Origin: Owenia fusiformis | Taxonomy: Eukaryota > Annelida > Polychaeta > Sabellida > Oweniidae | NCBI GenBank assembly: GCA_903813345.2 | Contig: CAIIXF020000004.1 | Coordinates: 27,901,985-27,965,984, forward strand | Direction of reading: 5' to 3' | DNA: 64,000 nt | In this document: piece after piece, positions 10,401 through 19,400 of the stretch | Position numbering within the stretch: the first letter of the stretch is position 1 | How the letters are laid out: each line of letters opens with the position of its first letter | Program-made: the position numbers and the translations under genes | The notes under the pieces: generated by a model | Database searches by the model: none | The model's input: only the letters and a program-made list of their open reading frames with translations | What the model was told of the DNA's origin: nothing

Positions 10401-13400
10401 ATATCGTACCAGGAAAATGGAGACAGCAATTTATTGAAAATCGGAAAAAATGTGAAAATCACAATTTTTCAGTCAAACCATGGGTAAATTTTCCATGGGA
10501 TTTGGGTCTCAAAATTTGGTGTATGGGTTCCTAATATTATGAAGTAATAAAGAGTCATCCAAAAATATTTATTATGAAAAAATAGAAACATATTATACCG
10601 GGAAAATGGAGACAGTATTCTATTGAAAATCGGACAAAACTGTGAAAATCACAATTTTTCAGTCAAAGCATGGGTAAATTTCACATGGGATTTGGGTCTC
10701 AAAATTTGGTGTTTGGGCTCCTAGTATTATTAAGTAATAAAGAGTCCTACAAAAATGTTTATTATGAAAAAATAGAAACATTTTATACCAGGAAAAAGGA
10801 GATGGCAATTTATCGAAAATAGCAAAAAATCATGAAATAACCGATTTTTCAGTCGAAGCGTGGGTAAATTTCCCATGGGATTTGGGTCTCAAAATTTGGT
10901 GTGCAGGTGTTTTAGGTCATGGACAACAGTAAGTCAAATGAGGAAGATGATCCGAAAGAAAGTTGGTTTTTCGCCATATTTTGGACCACCCTAGTGTGCC
11001 CATTATAATACTATATAAAAGAATAACATGCATTGAGAGCAAACAATCAGAATGAAAGGTTATTTTTTACAAACAGAACAAGCAAATCAATTCATATACC
11101 TCTCAACTCGTCTACAAGAAATTCAAGAAAATTAAAATCAAAAGGTGACAGATTTATTCATTTTGAATTCTTTGTAGATAAGTACGGGGACTGCGATGTT
11201 GGTGCCCCTTACTGCTTCAGTCGCCTGCCAGAAGTCCTGCAAGAACGTGTAGCTGAGTTGCTCGCTGTAGATTCCGATGGAAACGTGTACAGGTTAGTAC
11301 TCGAATAATCAACACGCCGGTATTTACCAGGATTGGTATACAGTAGACAGCGATATAAATCGAACAGCGTTGTTTTACCTCAAAAGATGTACGCATAATT
11401 GTCAAAAGGTGAGAGCCAAAAAAGAATAAAAAACAGTAAAAACTTTTAGATGGAAGTTTGACCCTGAAAACAATGTGGCCCATGCGGTATGGAGAGCGTT
11501 CCACGATCACGAATATGTGAAAGTCACCAACGGAAACCCATGGAATCCGAAAGTAGTGAGCGGTAAGTAAACCCAAATTACACTAAACCGAGTGTAAGAA
11601 AGCAAACTTTAGAAAATCGAAAATTGAAAATCGGGATAGTATCTTTTACAAAGATTATTAGGGTTGTTGCAAATTCACCTACTTCGACAACCGAGTCCCG
11701 ACACGACTTGGTTATTGTAAATCGATACTAAGATTTAATATTTTCAAAATTTATTGTTGAGCATAAACTGACTTCTTCAGCATGAATCATTCCAGATTAA
11801 TACCAAGTATATAAATATATCAAAAAGATTTGCACAAATATGTAATTATTAGTTATCAGATTTATTTAGTTTATCATAACATGATAGACAAGTTTTTTAG
11901 CAAGTTTAATCCACGAACACGTAAAAGTTCACCAATCCTGACCATTTTATGCCTTGGATTCCTACATGAGACGATTACTTTTGAATAGATTTTGAAAGCG
12001 TTCGATTGTCAGCTAACGATTTGACCATCAACATATTTGTATTTAAATATGAATAGTTGCAAATACTATTCATATTTGTATGAGTTGGTCATAAAACAGT
12101 ACGTCAAGTTGTCAGCCGGCAGTTGAATTTACAAATGACACGTTCCATATACACTCGCCGCACTCAAAATAAATGGTTGAGTGTTTGCATTTTCTACTTT
12201 CATTTAATACGTTTATTCTAATCAATTTCGAAAATGTATACTTATCAATTAAAGGGAATCTAGGATGAGATAATAATCCTCCCATCCTCGATTTAAAGCA
12301 AATGACTTCAGGGGCATACAAGATGCAGTTCTAATTGGCCACGTATCACAGCTATTAATCTGCATATTTGAGACCGATGTACGTTGAGCATGAGAGAGGG
12401 AGACTAGCATGAATAGGAGCGTAACCATAAACGTCGAGGGGAATGTGTCTGTTTCATAAATTGCGAACAAAGAAAAATTGTAAATATATTATTAATGCTT
12501 CAGTCACATTCGATCTACGGCAACCGTACAACAGCCGTAGCTTCCCAAAATCGAGAGAAATAAGCAAAATATCGGGATAAGCAATTACGATGTGGATTTT
12601 CTGTATCGAGTTTTTGAAGCGACAGCCGCCATACGTCCACCGTAGAGCAAATGTGACTGGGGCTTAAATGGAACTACCATTGTAGTATTCACGATAATGC
12701 CTATCTATAGCTCACAGTTGGGCACACAAACCAAAAAAAGACATCACGATATAAATAAATCCAATTCTGAACAAAATACTCAATCGGCCGTGCGCCGACC
12801 GATGATTTCGGATGCTTTTGTGAGGTAGGCATAAGGGAGCAATTAGAATAATACCTTGGTCACATTTGCTCCGATTTTCACTAAGGCACCCGGCCGATTA
12901 AGTATTATATTTAAAACTGAATACAATTTTGAACAAAACGAAAATACTCAATCGGCCGGGCGCCGGCCGATGAATCGGAGCAAATGTGACCCAGGCATAA
13001 GGGCCATCAACAACAAGGAATAATATTGGCATTCATAATAGGTAATGCCGTGGTCACATTTGCTCAGATTTTTACTACGGCGCCCGGCCGATTGAGTATT
13101 TCAAACTTGTATTAACATGTCTTTTCACCAAGGCTTGTGTTTCATTCACATTGTTTGTAATAGTATACGTATAAACAGATTCAACTTGTAAGATTTGTTT
13201 CATATGAAATACGTAACTAACCTTGAAGAAAAATAATAATGTCACATGAATGTGGTTCTGAGTCGTTGTTGAATGCACCTGAAATAAATTATTTTTAAAA
13301 ATCATATTCCAAACGTTTTGTCATTGCGTTTAAAACCCGTAGCGCTTATATGAGAGTACGTTTCATTCGCTCCTAATGCTCAGGTTTTCACGGAATTGCG

Positions 13401-16400
13401 GTTGTATGCATCGCTGATTTTCTAGATACTAGATTTAGTACACTAGTGAACAATGCAGTCAATAAATATTAAAAATGTACATGTAAATAAAGACCACATT
13501 TAAAATTACTATCATTACTATGATGGTTTACGGTAGTATTTAAACTGTATCGTATGGCGCGTTCCAGAATTGGCAGTACTTCAAAATAAATTTTGAAAAC
13601 ATAGAATTACTGTATCGATTAACAGTAACCAAGTCGGTGTCGGGACTGGGTTGTCGAAGTCGGTGAATTTGCAACAACCCTAATAGTATAGTAGGAACAA
13701 GGGGTTCCCATGCACCCATAAGGTGTGAATAAGTTACATACATTTTTGTAATCCCTAGGGTGTCTATTTAATGAATTCATTTGTTAACATTGCCAACTAA
13801 TGTCCCATAGTACTTTTATGGCGGCATTCAGTTACCATGGTTACGCATCTTTAGACATCTTACCTTGGTATCTTAAATCATTTGTAACTCTGTCATTATT
13901 TGGTCTATAGAAATGATATTGGTACCAAATTAGACCTCGTTAAATTTCCAATAAATTTCTGATATTCAATTATGCAAATTATCTAATTTGCATAAATTAT
14001 GACGTCATCAATCTATTTTTGGTTCAGAATTTCCAACTATAGCAACGTATCTATTAGAACTGAGGCCGTATGGCAAAATTTCTGAAAGGTTTTGTCCTTT
14101 ATTCTATTAGTAGAAGGTATAAGCAAAATAAAAGTGAAAACAGATTCAAAATTGAATCAGTATTACGAAAGTTATGTAACTTTCGAGGCAGCTATCGTGA
14201 ATGTCATTATTTGACAATAATATACATACATCTTACCTTGGAGTCTTGAATCAATGTAGCTTCGTCATTATTTGGTCTATAGAGATGATATTGGTATCTG
14301 ATTAAACCTTATTAAATTTACTATATGGTTACAATATTCAGTTATGCAAATTAGCTAATTTGCATTAATTGTGACGTCATCAATCCAATTTTTGGTTCAG
14401 AATATCGTAGTATAGCAACATATCTATTAGAACTGAGGCCGTATGACAGAATGTATGTGTGCATAGTTTTGTACCTTATTTGATGAGTGGAAGATATAAG
14501 CAACATTAAAGAGACAACGAAGCTTCAAATTTGGATCAGAATAAACAAAATTATCCAGCTTTGGAGGCAGCTACTGTGAACGTCATTGTTTGACAATTAT
14601 AAAAAGAATATTAAATTAACAAAAAAGTAACAACCATAGTTGTTTCGATCTTATTGAGTAAAAATGTGCATGTATTGAACTGAACTAATAAGTATGTGGA
14701 AAGGTTACATGCATTTTGACTATCATTCACAGGGGTCAAAACGGTTATCTCGACCCTGTATATTAAAGATCCAATCTTATAATTTACCATGCACTTTCAA
14801 TGATTCATATAAATAGTATACACATAGTCTGATTTTCATCATATTCTTGATTCTTAAAGCATCTGAAGTATATAGCATGATTAGAAGTGAAGATGATTCA
14901 TCATATGGTTTATGTAATATTTTTAACATTTCAGATGCTATGGTAACATCACTTGATAATGAGGTTTTTTACATTTCACGTTCTTAATGAGTTAAAAGAA
15001 AGTTATTGTTCCTTTGCTTTAGAGATAAATAGTCGCATGAATTTGTTTAGAAGAATGATAACTTAATTAATTTACCCCCCCCACCCGACAACCCCCATAT
15101 TTGAAGATTTTGGTGAAACCTGGCAAAATACATTAATTATTAGGTTCCAGAAGCCCCCAGAAGCTATATGATGGCCCCCAGTGGCCCCAAGAATCTATAC
15201 AGGGGCCCCAAGTGGCCCCAAGAAGCTATACTGTGCTCCCCAGAAGCTATATGTTGGCCCCAAGAAGCTGAATAGTGGCCCCCAGGAGCTATACGGTGGC
15301 TCCCAGAAGCTATACAGGAAACCCTGTGGCCCCCAGGCGCTATACGGTGGCGCCCAGAAGCTATACAGGGCCCTCCAGTGGCCCCAAAAAGCTATACGGT
15401 GGCCCCCAGAAGCTACACGGGGGCCCCCAGAAGCTATACTATGGCCCCCAGAAGCTATACAAGGGCCCCCAGAAACTATACTATGGTATCCAGAAGCTAT
15501 ATGGTGGCCCCCAGTTGCCCTCGGAAGCTATATGATGGCCTCCAGAAGCTAATTAGTGGCCCCCGGGAGCTATACGGTGGCTCCCAGAAGCTATATAGGG
15601 GACCCCAGTGGCCCCAAGAAGCTAAACGATGGCCCCCAGAAGCTATACAGGAGCCCCAAAAAGCTACATGATGGCCCCAAGAATCTATATGATGACCCCC
15701 AATGGCTCTCAGAAGATGTGAAGGGCCCCCAGTAGCCCCTGGAAGCTATACGGTGGCCCTCATAGGCTATATGATGGCCCCCAGAAGCTAAATAGTGACC
15801 CTCAGGAGCTACATGTTGGTTCCCAGAAGCTACACAATGGCCCCCAGAAACTATATGGTGGCCCCCAATGGCTCCCAGAAGCTATAAAGGGCCCCCCAGT
15901 AGCCCCTAGAAGCTACATGGTGGCCCTCAGTGGCCCCAAAAGCTATATAGTGGCCCCCAGAAGCTATACAGGGGGCCCACAGTGGCTCCCAGAAGCTATA
16001 CGATGGCCCCCAGAAGCTATGCAAGGGCCTGCAGAAACTGTACTATAGCCCCCCAGAAGCTATACAGGGGCCCTCAGTGGCTCCCAGAAGCTATAAGATG
16101 GCCCCCGGAAGCTATGCAAGGGCCCATAGAAACTATACGGTAGCCCCCATAAGCTATACGATGGCCTCCATAAGCTATACGATGGCCTCCAGAAGCTATA
16201 CAGTGACCCCCAATGTTCCACCATATAGCTCTGTAAAATTCCAGTAATCTGATTGGTTGATTACCGTGTGAGTTTTCCCGTCTCACACGGCCGTCTCACA
16301 CGTTACTAGAGGCAACCAGTGATGATCAATAGCAACGATGTGACGTCACTGATTATATCACTTCTAGCTAAGGAAAATAATATGACGTCATACTATTTCA

Positions 16401-19400
16401 CGAACAAGTACGAATACAACGGTATGACGTCATATTGTTTCAAAGCGAAATCAAAAATTATAGTAGTTACCAGAAGTACTGAACACAATCATAACTGACC
16501 AAATCAAAATGATTCAAAATTCCTAGACATGTGATAAAATCGTCATCACACGTTTCAGCTTATGTGATACAGGAAATATTCCACTCGGGTAACAATGTAT
16601 CACCACTCAAGCTTCGCTTTCGTGGATGATACAGTATTACCTTTCGTGGAATATTTCCTGTATCACATGCTGAAACGTGTGATAACTGATAGTACTCAGG
16701 CTCAAGCCAAGCGATGACTGCAACACTGGAATCTGTCTAGTTGGTACTGGAGCAGATTGATCATTAGATTCTTCATCCGTAGTGGTAATGCAAACACGAG
16801 TGCAAATTATAAACATCAAACAAAGGAGTACAAATGATATACTGCCCACAATCAAAGCGATGAAAGGAACATCCAGTTCCATACAAGGACAAGCATCTTG
16901 TCTCGTTCAGTAATAATTCAAATGGATTGTCTTCTCCCTCAGGTAGCCTCCTCCGGCTAAGTCCAGTGGATCCTCTTCTCCCTCAGGTAGCCACCTCAGG
17001 CTAAGTCTAATGGATCACCTTCCTCAGGAAGTCCGTTAGATAAAGTCGCTGAAATGAAGACCCAGCCTCAGGGAGTCCGTTCGACAAAGTCAACTGGAAC
17101 ATCTTCTCCCTCAGGTAGCCTCTTCCGGCTAAGTCCAGTGGATCCTCTTCTCCCTCAGATAGCCTACTCCGGCTAAGTCCAATAGATCGTTTTCTCCCTC
17201 AAGTAGCCTCCTCCGGCTAAGTCCAATGGAACAGCCTCTCCCTCAGGTAGCCTCCTCCGGCTAAGTCCAGTGGATCGTCTTCTCCCTCAGGTAGCCTCCT
17301 CCGGCTAAGTCCAATGGATCATCTTCTCCCTCAAGTAGCCTCCTCTGGCTAAGTCCAATGGATCGTCTTCTCCCTCAGGTAGCCTCCTCCGGCTAAGTCC
17401 AATGGATCGTCTTCTCCCTCAAGTAGCCTCCTCCGGCTAAGTCCAATGGAGCGGCCTCTCCCTCAGGTAGCCTCCTCTGGCTAAGTCCAGTGGATCGTCT
17501 TCTCCCTAAGGTAGCCTCCTCCGGCTAAGTCCAGTTGATCCTCTTTTCCCTCAGGTAGCCTCCTCCGGCTAAGTCCAATGGATCACCTTCCTCAGGAAGT
17601 CCGTTCGACAAAGTCGCTAAAATAAAGACCCAGCCTCAGGGAGTCCATTCGACAAAGTAAACTGGAACGTCTTCTCCCTCAGATAGCCTCTTCCGGCTAA
17701 ATCCAGTGGATCCTCTTCTCCCTGAGGTAGCCTCCTCCGGCTAAGTCCAATGAATCGTCTTCTCCCTCAAGTAGCCTCCTCCAGCTAAGTCCAATTGAAT
17801 GGCCTCTCCCTCAGGTAGCCTCCTCCGGTTAAGTCCAGTGGATCGTCTTCTCCCTCAGGTAGCCCCCTCCGGCTAAGTCCAGTGGATCCTCTTCTCCCTC
17901 AGGTAGCCTCCTCCGGCTAAGTCCAATGGATCACCTTCCTCTAATGAGCATCTTGATAGACTGCCTGTGTTCTATAAACAAGTTCTAAAAGCATATAATA
18001 GTTGTAAAGACCATGATATAATCAATAAATTAAAACACCATGAAATAATCCAACAAACCATATGGAATAACAGATTATTTCAATTGAAAGGCAAACCACT
18101 TTTCTTCAAATCTTGGATAGATAGTGATATTATCTATGTCAAAGATCTCATAACTCAAAATGAATTTTTAAATGTTAACTATATTTTTGAAAAGTTAAAA
18201 AAAAAAAAATTGGATTTCTGAATATTTTCAAGTCCTAACTGTAATGAAATCAATAAAATGCTTTATTAATATAGAACAAGTAAAATTCACAAATATACCA
18301 AGAAAACCCAACTTTAAAGTAAAAAACATCCAATTAGACTTTAGAGGTAAAAAATCCAATTTCTTTTATACAATACTGAAAAATAAAAAATCTGAAAAAT
18401 GGCTTACCTACAAGAAATGGGAAAGAGATTTTTGTATAACAAATGAAGGTAAAATAGATGAAATAAATTGGCCAAATTTTTTTACTAGCAAGATAATAAA
18501 AGTTAAAGACAAAAAAATTGCCAATTTTAACTTCAAAATAATTAACAATATTCTTCCTGGATTAACTGACTTATTTCTCTATGGGATAACAGATAATTAT
18601 CATTGTAGTATTTGCAATAATTTATGTGACTTGAAACATATTATTTTTGAATGTTCCTTAGCAAAAGATATATGGGCACTGATACATAAAACATGTGGCC
18701 TTAATATTTCTTACAGAAAAATTATAATTGGTTATAATGGCCATGACTCACATACACATTTTTTAAATTATTTTATCAGCATTGTTACAAACAGTATTTA
18801 TAAATCATATATTTTAGAATTGAATAGTAAAAAACAAAGAACATTTGAAAGCATGATTTCATTGATAAAATATGAAATTAATTACAGAAAAAATGTATTT
18901 TATTGTTCAAAGTGGAATTTTGTATCAAAACTATTAAAATGAAAATTGTATGAATTATCTACTTTATGTCATTGTTTATGTTATGTAAAATAACCAAAAG
19001 TTGAATAAAGACTATTTTAAAAGAAAAAAAAAACCTTCCTCAGGAAGTCCGTTCGACAAAGTCGCTGAAATAAAGACCCAGCCTCACGGAGTCCGTTCGA
19101 CAAAGTCAACTGGAACGTCTTCTCCCTCAGGTAGCCTCTTCTGGCTAAGTCCAATGGAACGTCTTCTCCCTCAGGTAGCCTCCTCTGGCTAAGTCCAGTG
19201 GATCCTCTTCTCCCTCAAGTAGCCTCCTCCGGCTAAATCCAATGGATCACTTTCCTCAGGAAGTCCATTCGCGAAGTCGCTGAAATAAAGACCCAGCCTC
19301 AGTGAGTCCGTTCGACAAAGTCAACTGGAACGTCTCCCTCAGGTAGTCTCTTCCGGCCAAGTCCAGTGGATCCTCTTCTCCCTCAGGTAGGCTCCTCCGG

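Larger units (their letters stand above)
11656..13688. mobile_element. Foldback element of about 2 kb in the large intron
   Basis: Terminal inverted repeats of about 100 bp: tattagggttgttgcaaatt... at 11656 and its complement ...ttgcaaccctaata-type sequence ending near 13688, sharing GTCGGGACT/AGTCCCGAC and ATCGAT blocks. No obvious target duplication. It carries smaller nested foldback repeats and an ORF with a signal-peptide-like start. No transposase was recognised. Confidence 0.6.

Noticed and set aside
11217-11576. 119-codon minus ORF
   Set aside because: Antisense to two well-supported plus exons with matching phases; no domain.
15181-15671. Overlapping ORFs with APRSYT repeats, like a repetitive structural protein
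   Set aside because: Several frames are open at once, units change length and break every frame, and there is no signal peptide or splice context.
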